Assembly: GCA_022769365.1 (NCBI GenBank) | Contig: JALEJO010000085.1 | Coordinates: 1 to 36,702, forward strand | Direction of reading: 5' to 3' | Length of the DNA: 36,702 nt | Origin: Oscillospiraceae bacterium | GTDB taxonomy: Bacteria > Bacillota > Clostridia > Oscillospirales > Ruminococcaceae | Shown here: piece by piece, positions 1-7,662 of the stretch | Layout of the letters: each line of letters opens with the position of its first letter | How positions within the stretch are numbered: the first letter of the stretch is position 1 | Notes under the pieces: model-generated | What the model was told of the DNA's origin: nothing | Databases searched by the model: none | The model's input: only the letters and a program-made list of their open reading frames with translations | Made by a program: the position numbers and the translations under genes

Positions 1-115
1 ACCAAAAGATGATTTTGAAGCAATGATGAGCCACTTCAAAAGAATAAGTGAAGATAAAATGTGCGATATAAACAGAATAAGAGACAGAAGAAATAATTCA
101 AGACGTTCTAAATAA
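1..115 (+). CDS. 3' end of an unidentified gene (partial)
   Basis: An open frame enters from the left edge and ends at the TAA at 113-115, giving 37 C-terminal residues. The tail is basic and Arg/Asn-rich (it ends RRNNSRRSK). No motif is recognisable, so no function is offered. The beginning of the gene lies outside the window. The 125 bases that follow are very AT-rich and hold nothing identifiable before the promoter at 241. Confidence 0.5.
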   Translation, partial: PKDDFEAMMSHFKRISEDKMCDINRIRDRRNNSRRSK

Positions 116-240
116 TTCCCATTTGTTTAATTAGCATAAAATAGAAAAATAAAACTATAAAATATGCACAAATAATATGTATTGAATATGTTTTTTATTT
201 ATCTTTGCGCTGAATTTAAAATAAAAAACACTTGATTTGA

Positions 241-269
241 TTGACAATATTATAATAAAAGTGTATAAT
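241..269 (+). promoter_or_regulatory. Consensus sigma-A promoter of the SCP2-like gene
   Basis: TTGACA at 241-246 and TATAAT at 264-269 match the vegetative consensus exactly, with a 17-base spacer. Transcription would start near 276 and give a leader of about 48 bases with an AAAGGTGA ribosome binding site at 309-316. The gene is likely strongly and constitutively expressed. Confidence 0.85.
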
Positions 270-323
270 TAGAGTATTGAAAAATTTATTTGAATTATAA
301 TTAAATCGAAAGGTGATAGAAAT

Positions 324-782
324 ATGAGTTATCAGGAAAGTTTTGAAAAAATTAAAAAATTAGCTGAATCACTTAAAGCTGCTGATGTAAATGGTCATTA
401 CGCTTTTCAGTTCGATATTACAGGCGAAGATGAAGGTTCATTCTATGTTGAAATAAATGACGGAAAAGTTATTTGCGAACCTTATGACTATAAAGACAAC
501 AACGCAGTTATCAGTGCATCTTCAGAAGAAATAATCAAGTACTTTAATGGTGAAATTGCTGTTATAACAGTTAACGGTTCAGATGCTGATGTTCTCTGGA
601 ATGTTATAAAGGCATCAGAAAAAAAAGAAGAAGCAAAGCCTGTTGAAAATAAAGCAGCAGCTGCAAAGACAGAAACTGTTACAAAAACAACTCCTGCATC
701 TGCAAAGCCATCAACACGCAAGCCTTCTTGCAGAACAACATCAAAAAAGAAAACAGCACCAAAAAAGAATTCTTCTAAATAA
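324..782 (+). CDS. SCP2 sterol-binding-like protein with lysine-rich tail
   Basis: This 152-residue protein has two parts. Residues about 1-97 resemble the SCP2 sterol-carrier fold: an N-terminal helix, a strand region around GSFYVEINDGKVICEP, then the usual helix that ends in YFNGEIAV before a closing strand and helix. SCP2 domains bind lipids or hydrophobic ligands. Residues about 99-152 are low-complexity, rich in Lys, Ala, Thr, Ser and Pro, with KKK and PKK clusters like histone H1-type tails; this part is probably disordered and could bind nucleic acid or membrane phosphate. There is no signal peptide, so it should be cytoplasmic. It is a single gene with a consensus promoter and its own terminator. 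The SCP2 assignment rests on pattern recognition only. Confidence 0.7.
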   Translation: MSYQESFEKIKKLAESLKAADVNGHYAFQFDITGEDEGSFYVEINDGKVICEPYDYKDNNAVISASSEEIIKYFNGEIAVITVNGSDADVLWNVIKASEKKEEAKPVENKAAAAKTETVTKTTPASAKPSTRKPSCRTTSKKKTAPKKNSSK

Positions 783-804
783 AATACATCTTATCTTTCT
801 AAAT

Positions 805-840
805 ACCTGTGTCTTTTGTGGCACAGGTTTTTATTTTGTC
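805..840 (+). terminator. Rho-independent terminator of the SCP2-like gene
   Basis: The stem ACCTGTG (805-811) pairs with CACAGGT (822-828), and two more inner pairs are possible. A T-rich run (TTTTTATTTTG) follows directly. It lies 22 bases after the stop codon. Confidence 0.85.
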
Positions 841-860
841 AAATTGATATGAGTATATAG

Positions 861-900
861 TAAAAGCAACATCACATTTTGTGATGCTGCTTTTTGTTTT
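861..900 (-). terminator. Terminator of the ABC transporter gene, possibly bidirectional
   Basis: The stem AGCAaCATCAC (865-875) pairs with GTGATGcTGCT (881-891) with one mismatch. It lies just past the stop of the minus-strand transporter gene. The minus-strand T run is short (TTTTA), while the plus-strand side carries TTTTTGTTTT, so the hairpin may stop transcription from both sides. Confidence 0.7.
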
Positions 901-906
901 ATTTGT

Positions 907-3570
907 TTATTCACTTCTTAAAGCAATAACAGGGTCTTTTTTTGCTGCCATCTTAGCAGGGATAACACCTGCAATAAATGAAAGAAGAATACTTATAATT
1001 ATAAGAATTATTCCCACAGTTGGCGGAAGTGATGCAATGTTTTCTATATCGAGTGCGGACTTTACTGCAATGGATATAATCATATCAAGTAAAAGTGTGA
1101 TTGCAATTCCGAGTACACCTGCAACAAAACCAATTATAATTGCTTCCGCATTGAATATTCTTGAAACATCATGTTTTGAAGCACCTATCGCTCTTAAAAT
1201 ACCAATTTCCTTAGTTCTTTCAAGGACGGATATATATGTTATAATTGCTATCATAATAGATGATACAACAAGTGCAATTGCCACAAATCCTATAAGAACG
1301 CTTGTAACAGCTGTTAAAATAGTTGAAACAGATGCCATCATTATTCCAATATAATCAGTATAACTTATTTTATCTTCTTCATTTGAAACAGAATCGTTAT
1401 ATGAATCTATTTTAGCTGTTACGCTGTCTTTTGAATCAAAATCAGTCGGATAAATTAAAATAGAACTTGGAGAGTCAGGGTCTGCAACACCTAATATATC
1501 AAGATTTCCTTCGTATGTTGCTTCTGTTTCGGTTGACTCTTTTATGCTTTTTGCAAAAGCTGCAACTATTTCATCTTCGGACATACCGGATTGCTGCATT
1601 TGTTGCAGATATGCATTTGTTTCAGCTTGTTTATCTTCAGGAAGAGTAGAAATAAAGGCTTGAAGTTCCTGCATATTTGCTATTTCTGTCTGTTTTTCAT
1701 CATCATCTGTGCTGAATTTTATTCCTGTGAAAACGTCAACATCTTTATTTTCTTTTTGTTGTTTAGCAATTTCACTTTTGTCAATTTCATCAATGAGATA
1801 CATTTTAAGGTCTGAAGTATAGCCTACACCCCCGACACTTGCAACGGCTGTATTTTTTCCTGCCTTAACTATTCCGACAACATCAATTTCATAAGCATCT
1901 TTTAATTTGTTTGTTAAATAAAGGTCATCGTCTGATTTATCTTGCCAGTTGCCGCTGCTGTCTTTTTCATAATAGTCGGTATTTAAAAGAAGTTTGAATT
2001 TTTGTTTTTCAAGTTCTTCATAAGAATATTTATGGGTTTTGCCTTTTTCAAGTTTTTCGCCATTATTTATTTTTTTCATCATTTCTTTAAGTTCGTCATT
2101 ATCGAGTAAGCCTAAAGAATATAGTGTAAAGTCGCTTATTTCACCGTTTTCATCAAGCACAAGTACAACTTCATTTGGTTTTTCAGGAAGTCTGCCGTCT
2201 ACAATATCATATTGAGAGTTTATTGTATCGATTGATCCCGGAAGTTGAAACCATACATCGTAACTCATCATACCCGAAGATGCCATTGAACTCATATAAT
2301 CCATTCCGAAAGAATTAAAAACCTGAGATGGATTTACCTGATAAACACCGTCTGTTGTGTCTGCTTTGTAAATGTTTAGCTGAGTAGAATATCTATATTG
2401 TATATCAGCAGTTATTCCTTCAAAGTCAGATTTATTTTCTTCAATATATTTTTTAAAATCGGTAAGATTATTTGTTTTTGAACCGTCATACATCGATTGA
2501 ACCATTTCAGTCATAAAATTGTTTGAATAAACAGTTTTATCTTCTGATTCGGTTGTATCTTCCGTTGATTTTTCAGATGTTCCCATTCCGCTCATTGCAG
2601 AAAGCATTGTACTCATATCAACAGCCTGTTCATCAATCTGAATAGGATAATTTGCAAGTGCTTCTTTTTCTTTTGCGTTTATGTACATTTGAACACCATT
2701 TGAAAGAGAAGAAATAAGAGCAATTCCTATAATACCGATTGAACCCGCAAAAGCAGTTAAAAAAGTTCTTGCCTTTTTAGTCCAGAGATTATTTTTACTC
2801 AATGATAAAGCTGTAGGGAATGACATTGAAGGCTTTTTCTTTTTTCTGTTTATTTTGTTTTCTTTTTCTTTTTTAACAGTTTCCTTTTTGCTTTCATAAG
2901 GCATTGAATCATCTGTTATTTTGCCGTCTTTAAGTTTTATTATTCTTGTGGAATACTGTTTTGCAAGTTCAGGGTTATGCGTTACCATAACAATAAGTTT
3001 TGACTTTGCAATATTTTTCAGTATTTCCATTATTTGAACGCTTGTGGCAGAGTCTAAAGCACCTGTTGGTTCATCGGCAAGAATTATATCAGGGTCATTG
3101 ACTAAGGCTCTTGCAATGGCTACACGCTGCATCTGACCGCCTGACATTTGGTTCGGCTTCTTGTGAATCTGGTCTTCGAGTCCAACTTGTTTCAATGCAT
3201 CAATCGCACGTTTTCTTCTTTCAGATTTTGAAACACCTGAAAGAGTAAGTGCAAGTTCAACATTAGATAAAACAGACTGATGTGAAATAAGGTTATAACT
3301 TTGGAAAACAAATCCAATTGAATGATTTCTATAGGCGTCCCAGTCACGGTCTTTATATTGCTTTGTTGAAACACCGTTTATTATCAGGTCACCGCTTGTG
3401 TAGTTGTCAAGACCGCCGATAATGTTAAGCAAAGTTGTTTTACCACAGCCTGATTGACCAAGTATTGAAACAAATTCGTTTTCACGAAATTCAATATCAA
3501 TACCTTTAAGGGCATGAACTTTTTCATCGCCCGTTATGTAGTCTTTTGTTATTCCGCTTAATTTAAGCAT
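907..3570 (-). CDS. MacB-like ABC transporter, ATPase fused to FtsX-type permease
   Basis: The 887-residue protein starts with a LolD/MacB-type ATPase: Walker A GQSGCGKT (38-45), Q-loop Gln90, signature SGGQM (143-147), Walker B ILADE (163-167) and switch His198. A basic linker follows, then one membrane segment near 265-290, an extracytoplasmic region of about 450 residues, and three C-terminal membrane segments (about 748-778, 806-829, 853-875) of FtsX type, including ERTKEIGILRAIGAS. Members of this family work as dimers and move or sense compounds at the cell surface (peptides, antibiotics, lipoproteins) rather than doing classical import. The extracytoplasmic region is larger than usual for MacB; its substrate cannot be read from the sequence. 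Transcribed alone, with its own promoter (3612-3641) and terminator; GAAAGG lies before the ATG. Confidence 0.88.
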   Translation of the reverse strand: MLKLSGITKDYITGDEKVHALKGIDIEFRENEFVSILGQSGCGKTTLLNIIGGLDNYTSGDLIINGVSTKQYKDRDWDAYRNHSIGFVFQSYNLISHQSVLSNVELALTLSGVSKSERRKRAIDALKQVGLEDQIHKKPNQMSGGQMQRVAIARALVNDPDIILADEPTGALDSATSVQIMEILKNIAKSKLIVMVTHNPELAKQYSTRIIKLKDGKITDDSMPYESKKETVKKEKENKINRKKKKPSMSFPTALSLSKNNLWTKKARTFLTAFAGSIGIIGIALISSLSNGVQMYINAKEKEALANYPIQIDEQAVDMSTMLSAMSGMGTSEKSTEDTTESEDKTVYSNNFMTEMVQSMYDGSKTNNLTDFKKYIEENKSDFEGITADIQYRYSTQLNIYKADTTDGVYQVNPSQVFNSFGMDYMSSMASSGMMSYDVWFQLPGSIDTINSQYDIVDGRLPEKPNEVVLVLDENGEISDFTLYSLGLLDNDELKEMMKKINNGEKLEKGKTHKYSYEELEKQKFKLLLNTDYYEKDSSGNWQDKSDDDLYLTNKLKDAYEIDVVGIVKAGKNTAVASVGGVGYTSDLKMYLIDEIDKSEIAKQQKENKDVDVFTGIKFSTDDDEKQTEIANMQELQAFISTLPEDKQAETNAYLQQMQQSGMSEDEIVAAFAKSIKESTETEATYEGNLDILGVADPDSPSSILIYPTDFDSKDSVTAKIDSYNDSVSNEEDKISYTDYIGIMMASVSTILTAVTSVLIGFVAIALVVSSIMIAIITYISVLERTKEIGILRAIGASKHDVSRIFNAEAIIIGFVAGVLGIAITLLLDMIISIAVKSALDIENIASLPPTVGIILIIISILLSFIAGVIPAKMAAKKDPVIALRSE

Positions 3571-3611
3571 ATTTTTTTCCTTTCGTTTTTTCTTGTTAAT
3601 TTTTAATGATA

Positions 3612-3641
3612 ACTATATCTTTTAATTTTATCATTTTTCAA
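3612..3641 (-). promoter_or_regulatory. Probable promoter of the ABC transporter gene
   Basis: On the minus strand TTGAAA (3636-3641) and TATAGT (3612-3617) are separated by 18 bases. The position fits a leader of about 35 bases before the ATG at 3570. The match is weaker than at other promoters in the window. Confidence 0.5.
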
Positions 3642-3730
3642 TGTGTGAAAAGTGAAAATTTTGCGAAAATTAACGGAAATTGGAAATGTGTTTATTTATT
3701 TTCATATATATTAAGGAAAAAGTTACTGCA

Positions 3731-3935
3731 CAAGGCTCTCCTTTTAAGGAGAGCTGTCAGCGAATGCTGACTGAGAGGTTGAAACCAGTTAATTTAGATG
3801 TTATTTTAATTGAATTTGTAAGCAAAATTAACCTCTCCGTTATTGGCTGTACGGATACCGTACCCTCTCCTTAAAAGGAGAGGCTTAAAGCGTATGCCAT
3901 AAAGAGATATACCCATTCCTAATTCCTCATTCTTT
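3731..3935. repeat. Palindromic repeat element, copy 1 (degenerate)
   Basis: This non-coding element is bounded by two CTCTCC hairpins: GCTCTCCTT/AAGGAGAGC at 3735-3754 and CCTCTCCTT/AAGGAGAGG near 3874-3893. Beside them are smaller hairpins GTCAGC-gaat-GCTGAC (about 3757-3772) and TACGG-ata-CCGTA (about 3850-3862). The right edge carries CCATTCCTAATTCCTCATTC, the end sequence seen in the two other copies (22973-23209 and 31212-31457); the matching left end is missing. It has no transposase and resembles a MITE moved in trans. It lies between the ABC transporter promoter and the ychF promoter. Confidence 0.75.
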
Positions 3936-3954
3936 AAAAATTATTCTCAATAAC

Positions 3955-3983
3955 TTGACAAATTACCGATTTTATTCTATAAT
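3955..3983 (+). promoter_or_regulatory. Consensus sigma-A promoter of the ychF-proBA run
   Basis: TTGACA at 3955-3960 and TATAAT at 3978-3983 with a 17-base spacer. The leader is about 50 bases. No other promoter or terminator is evident until after proA, so this is the likely start of a long operon. It sits about 20 bases beyond the end of repeat copy 1. Confidence 0.85.
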
Positions 3984-4038
3984 TATATGGTATGCAGTTG
4001 TAAGACTGAAAAAATTTTTAGATTGGACTTGAAGATAT

Positions 4039-5133
4039 ATGAAACTCGGAATGGTTGGATTACCAAATGTCGGTAAAAGTACATTATTTAATGCACTGAC
4101 AAATGCAGGTGCAGAAAGTGCAAATTATCCTTTTTGTACAATAGAAAAAAATGTTGGAATAGTTTCTGTTCCTGATGAAAGACTTGATAAACTTGCTGAA
4201 ATGTATGAACCTGAAAAGTTCACACCGGCAACTCTTGAATTTGTTGACATCGCAGGACTTGTAAAAGGTGCTTCAAAAGGCGAAGGTCTTGGAAACAAAT
4301 TCCTTGCAGATATAAGAGAAGTTGATGCCATTGTTCACGTTGTAAGATGTTTTGAAGATGACAACATTGTTCATGTTGATGGAAATATCAACCCTGCAAG
4401 AGATATTGAAACAATAAACCTTGAACTTATATTCTCGGATATAGAAGTTATCGAAAGAAGAATAGCAAGAACTTCAAAAATGGTAAAGGCTGATAAAAAA
4501 TATCAGGCACAGGTTGATTTTCTTGAAGATTTAAAAGCATATATGGAAGAAGGAAAGTCAGCAAGAGGCTATGACTTTACAGAAGATGAACTTGAATGGA
4601 TTAAGGAAACACCTCTTCTTTCTGCAAAACCTGTTATATATGCTGCAAATCTTAGCGAAGCTGATTTTTCATCAGATATAAATAATAATGAAAATTTCAA
4701 AACAGTTCAAAAGATAGCAGCAGAAGAAAAATCTGCCGTACTTCCTATTTGTGCACAGATTGAAGCTGAAATTTCAGATATGGAACCTGATGAAAAGAAA
4801 ATGTTCCTTGCAGACCTTGGACTTGAAGTTTCGGGACTTAACAGAATAATAAAGGAAGGCTACAGCCTCCTCGGACTTATCTCATACCTCACAGCAGGCA
4901 AGCCTGAAGTAAGAGCATGGACTATTAAAAAAGGCACAAAAGCCCCTCAGGCAGCCGGTAAGATACATACAGACTTTGAAAAAGGTTTCATAAGGGCGGA
5001 AGTCGTTTCATTCGATGACCTTATGAAATGCGGTTCTATGGCAGCAGCAAAGGAAAAAGGACTTGTAAGACTTGAAGGCAAAGATTATGTTATGCAGGAC
5101 GGAGATATAGTTCTTTTCAGATTTAATGTCTGA
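4039..5133 (+). CDS. ychF: Redox-regulated, ribosome-associated ATPase/GTPase YchF
   Basis: The 364-residue protein has the length and order of the universal Obg-family member YchF (OLA1). G1 is GLPNVGKST (7-15), the switch II motif is DIAGLVKGA (70-78), and the base-recognition motif has the degenerate form NLSE near residue 205, which in YchF shifts the preference towards ATP. A coiled-coil insert follows, and the C-terminal TGS domain ends in the typical FRFNV. YchF binds ribosomes and is linked to translation and stress responses; its exact role in Firmicutes is unclear. The ribosome binding site is weak (TTGAAGAT). The next gene starts 23 bases after the stop. Confidence 0.95.
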   Translation: MKLGMVGLPNVGKSTLFNALTNAGAESANYPFCTIEKNVGIVSVPDERLDKLAEMYEPEKFTPATLEFVDIAGLVKGASKGEGLGNKFLADIREVDAIVHVVRCFEDDNIVHVDGNINPARDIETINLELIFSDIEVIERRIARTSKMVKADKKYQAQVDFLEDLKAYMEEGKSARGYDFTEDELEWIKETPLLSAKPVIYAANLSEADFSSDINNNENFKTVQKIAAEEKSAVLPICAQIEAEISDMEPDEKKMFLADLGLEVSGLNRIIKEGYSLLGLISYLTAGKPEVRAWTIKKGTKAPQAAGKIHTDFEKGFIRAEVVSFDDLMKCGSMAAAKEKGLVRLEGKDYVMQDGDIVLFRFNV

Positions 5134-5156
5134 TACACAAGGAAAGGTTAATTATT

Positions 5157-5507
5157 ATGGAAGGTACAGCATTAAACACATTTCTGCTGAATATGCCGAC
5201 GCACATTATTTTCTGTGTAATATCATTTGTTGTATTTTTAATAAGGTTTATAAAATACAGGAAGTCTTATCAGATTTTATTTGCGATAATTATTCCTGCC
5301 ACACTTTTATTAAGGATTGAACCTTATATACAGTTTGAATACAGAAAACCGTTTTTAAATGCAATTGCTGTTTTTGAGCTTGTGCTTTTTGTTTTCGGTC
5401 TGATTCTTATAATATTGGAATCGATTAAAACATATAAAAATAATAAAAAACAAAAAGAAAAAAGCATTGAGAAAACAGAAAATTCAGAGGAGGATTGTGT
5501 AAAATGA
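5157..5507 (+). CDS. Small three-helix membrane protein A
   Basis: The 116-residue protein has three predicted membrane segments (about 17-33, 40-54 and 66-90) and a charged Lys/Glu-rich cytoplasmic tail (92-116). AAGGAAAGG at 5139-5147 sets the start. It is a paralogue of the next protein: both have an HIIF segment, then FIKYRKSYQ here against YFKYRKGYQ there, and a helical hairpin plus charged tail. Its TGA overlaps the downstream ATG (ATGA), so the two are probably translationally coupled and may form one complex. No known family is recognised. Its position between ychF and proline genes does not give a function. Confidence 0.75.
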   Translation: MEGTALNTFLLNMPTHIIFCVISFVVFLIRFIKYRKSYQILFAIIIPATLLLRIEPYIQFEYRKPFLNAIAVFELVLFVFGLILIILESIKTYKNNKKQKEKSIEKTENSEEDCVK

Positions 5508-5851
5508 GTCATTGGGCTGAATCATCAGTTTTTCCTCTCGGACTTATTCCGCATATAATTTTTGTTCTTATTGCCGTTGTGTACATAGGATACAGATATT
5601 TTAAGTATAGAAAAGGCTATCAGCTTTCACTTATCTTTTTTGTTGTTTTAACTCTTCTTTATGATTCAAAAGTAAGTCTTGAAGGCAGTGTTGGAAACAC
5701 TGTATGCATTATAGGCAGTGTAGTTGAAATAATTCTTTTTGTTTTAACACTTGTTCTTGGAATAAAGTCATTTATTTCTGCATCAAAAGAGGCAAAAGAA
5801 GAGAAGACAGCAGAAGAAAACAAGCAGGAAGAAAAAACTGAAAATGTATAA
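5504..5851 (+). CDS. Small three-helix membrane protein B, paralogue of A
   Basis: This protein is 115 residues long when started at the ATG at 5504, which is 10 bases after AGAGGAGG (5486-5493). An upstream in-frame TTG at 5495 is too close to that site to be used. It has three membrane segments (about 13-34, 41-54 and 65-90) and an acidic/basic tail of about 25 residues rich in Glu and Lys. It shares the KYRKxYQ loop with its upstream neighbour, so the pair arose by tandem duplication and then diverged. No catalytic motif is seen. The start overlaps the upstream stop codon by two bases. Confidence 0.75.
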   Translation: MSHWAESSVFPLGLIPHIIFVLIAVVYIGYRYFKYRKGYQLSLIFFVVLTLLYDSKVSLEGSVGNTVCIIGSVVEIILFVLTLVLGIKSFISASKEAKEEKTAEENKQEEKTENV

Positions 5852-5872
5852 AAACAAGCGGAGTTTTTTAGT

Positions 5873-6832
5873 ATGAAAATAAAAATACTTGACTGGGATA
5901 CTGTTACAAGCGGTGATATTTCCTATGAGAGATTTAAAAAGTATGGTGAACTTGAAGTATTTGGTTTAACATCACCTGAACAGACAATTGAACATATCGG
6001 CAATGCAGATATAGTGCTTTGCAACAAAACTCTTATAACAGATGAAGTTATAAAAAATTGCAAAAATTTAAAGTATATCGGACTTTTTGCAACAGGTTAT
6101 AATAATATTGATCTTAATGCAGCAGATAAGGCAGGCATTGCTGTTTCCAACAGTCCGGCTTATTCAACAGATGCAGTTGCACAGCATACTTTTGCGTTGA
6201 TGCTTTCATTTTTCAACAGTGTTGATAAATATAATAATTCTGTTAAAAACGGAGATTGGATAAAATCAAAGACGTTTTCATATTTTGATTATCCTGTTTT
6301 TGAACTTGCAGGAAAAAATTTGTCGATTATAGGATATGGAAGCATTGGAAAAAAAGTTGCAGAAATAGCCGATGCATTCGGAATGAATGTTTTAATATCA
6401 ACAAGAACAAAGCCTGAAAATTGCAAATATAAACTTGTTTCTCAGGAAGAAGCATTCAGACTTGCAGATGTTTTAACAATACACTGTCCGCTTACTCCAA
6501 AAACAGAAAATCTTGTTAATAAGAATACTCTTTCACTTATGAAAAAGAGTGCATATATAATAAATACATCAAGAGGCGGAACAGTCAATGAAGATGACCT
6601 TACATATGCTTTGAATAATGATATTATAGCAGGTGCAGGAGTTGATGTTATATCATCTGAACCTATGAAAGAAAATAATCCGCTTTATAAAGCAAAAAAT
6701 TGTATAATAACACCTCATATTGCATGGGCGGCACTTGAAACAAGGCAGCGTCTGCTTGATATTGTTGAAAACAATTTAAAGGCATTTATTGAAAAAAAGC
6801 CTGTAAACATAGTTAATAATTATTTAATGTAA
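5873..6832 (+). CDS. D-2-hydroxyacid dehydrogenase (hydroxypyruvate/glyoxylate reductase type)
   Basis: The 319-residue protein has the full D-isomer-specific 2-hydroxyacid dehydrogenase layout. The nucleotide loop is GYGSIG (154-159). The catalytic set is Arg234 in NTSRGG, Glu263 in SSEP and His282 in TPHIAW. Enzymes of this family reduce 2-keto acids such as hydroxypyruvate or glyoxylate to D-hydroxyacids in the cytoplasm. After the second strand of the Rossmann fold, the Asp that normally favours NAD is replaced by Thr177, followed by Arg178; from family knowledge this suggests NADPH use, but that is an inference. It sits between the small membrane proteins and proB, with gaps of 21 and 17 bases. 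The exact substrate cannot be told from the sequence. Confidence 0.88.
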   Translation: MKIKILDWDTVTSGDISYERFKKYGELEVFGLTSPEQTIEHIGNADIVLCNKTLITDEVIKNCKNLKYIGLFATGYNNIDLNAADKAGIAVSNSPAYSTDAVAQHTFALMLSFFNSVDKYNNSVKNGDWIKSKTFSYFDYPVFELAGKNLSIIGYGSIGKKVAEIADAFGMNVLISTRTKPENCKYKLVSQEEAFRLADVLTIHCPLTPKTENLVNKNTLSLMKKSAYIINTSRGGTVNEDDLTYALNNDIIAGAGVDVISSEPMKENNPLYKAKNCIITPHIAWAALETRQRLLDIVENNLKAFIEKKPVNIVNNYLM

Positions 6833-6849
6833 AAACAAGGGGAATAATA

Positions 6850-7650
6850 ATGTTTGATATATCCAAAAAAAAGAGAATAGTCATAAAACTTGGTACATCA
6901 ACTCTCACACACAAAACAGGTAAACTGAACATAAGAAGAATGACAAATCTTGTCAGAATATTATCTGATTTGCATAATGCAGGAAAAGATATAATTCTTG
7001 TGTCATCAGGTGCTATCGGAATGGGAGTAGGTAAACTGAACCTTGAAAAGAGACCTGTTGAAACGGCAATGAAACAGGCAGCTGCGGCAGTTGGGCAGTG
7101 TGAACTTATGCACGTTTATGACGATATGTTCAGTAAATACGGAATAACTGTTGCACAGATGCTTATTACCAAAAGAATTATGGTAAATGATAATTTAATA
7201 AATGTTCAGAATACTCTTGAAACACTTTTATCACTCAATGTTATCCCCATTGTAAATGAAAATGATACAGTTGCAATTGATGAACTTGAACTTGAAATAG
7301 GTGAAAACGATTCACTTTCAGCAATGCTTGCAAGTGTTGCAAATGCAGATCTTCTTATAATTCTTTCTGATATAGACGGACTTTATTCAGAAGACCCGAG
7401 AAAAAATCCAGATGCAAAACCTATACACGTTGTTGAAAAAATTGATGACGAAATTGTGCATATGGCAGGCGGAAGCGGAACGATGCTTGGTACAGGCGGT
7501 ATGTCAACAAAAATAAATGCGGCAAAAATTGCAACAGATGCCGGAATTGATATGATGATAATGAACGGAAAGAAACCTGACCTTCTTTATGATTTATTCG
7601 ATGGAGTAGAAAATGTTGGAACGGTATTTCTTGCAGAAAAAAATAAGTAA
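6850..7650 (+). CDS. proB: Glutamate 5-kinase, short form without PUA domain
   Basis: This enzyme phosphorylates glutamate to gamma-glutamyl phosphate, the first step of proline synthesis. The 266-residue protein is a complete amino-acid-kinase domain: KLGTST (13-18), SSGAIGMG (52-59), NENDTVAIDE in the central part, and the GTGGMSTK motif near the end. The E. coli enzyme is about 367 residues long because it adds a C-terminal PUA domain; that domain is absent here, as in several other Firmicutes. The frame stops cleanly before proA, so this is not a truncation by mutation. It is followed 12 bases later by proA. No proC is in the window. Confidence 0.95.
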   Translation: MFDISKKKRIVIKLGTSTLTHKTGKLNIRRMTNLVRILSDLHNAGKDIILVSSGAIGMGVGKLNLEKRPVETAMKQAAAAVGQCELMHVYDDMFSKYGITVAQMLITKRIMVNDNLINVQNTLETLLSLNVIPIVNENDTVAIDELELEIGENDSLSAMLASVANADLLIILSDIDGLYSEDPRKNPDAKPIHVVEKIDDEIVHMAGGSGTMLGTGGMSTKINAAKIATDAGIDMMIMNGKKPDLLYDLFDGVENVGTVFLAEKNK

Positions 7651-7662
7651 AGGAGCTTCGCT

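Noticed and set aside
881-1354. Plus-strand open frame of 157 codons opposite the ABC transporter gene
   Set aside because: It is antisense to the conserved FtsX permease part; its hydrophobic composition mirrors the codons of that gene and it has no ribosome binding site.
3680-3874. Open frame of 64 codons across repeat copy 1
   Set aside because: It runs through the hairpins of a non-coding element and has no ribosome binding site.
3731-3935. Repeated hairpins read as a possible CRISPR array
   Set aside because: There are no regularly spaced identical repeats and no cas genes; the elements are single palindromic units.
5495-5506. TTG start for the second small membrane protein
   Set aside because: It lies directly behind AGAGGAGG; the ATG at 5504 has correct spacing and the ATGA overlap with the upstream stop.
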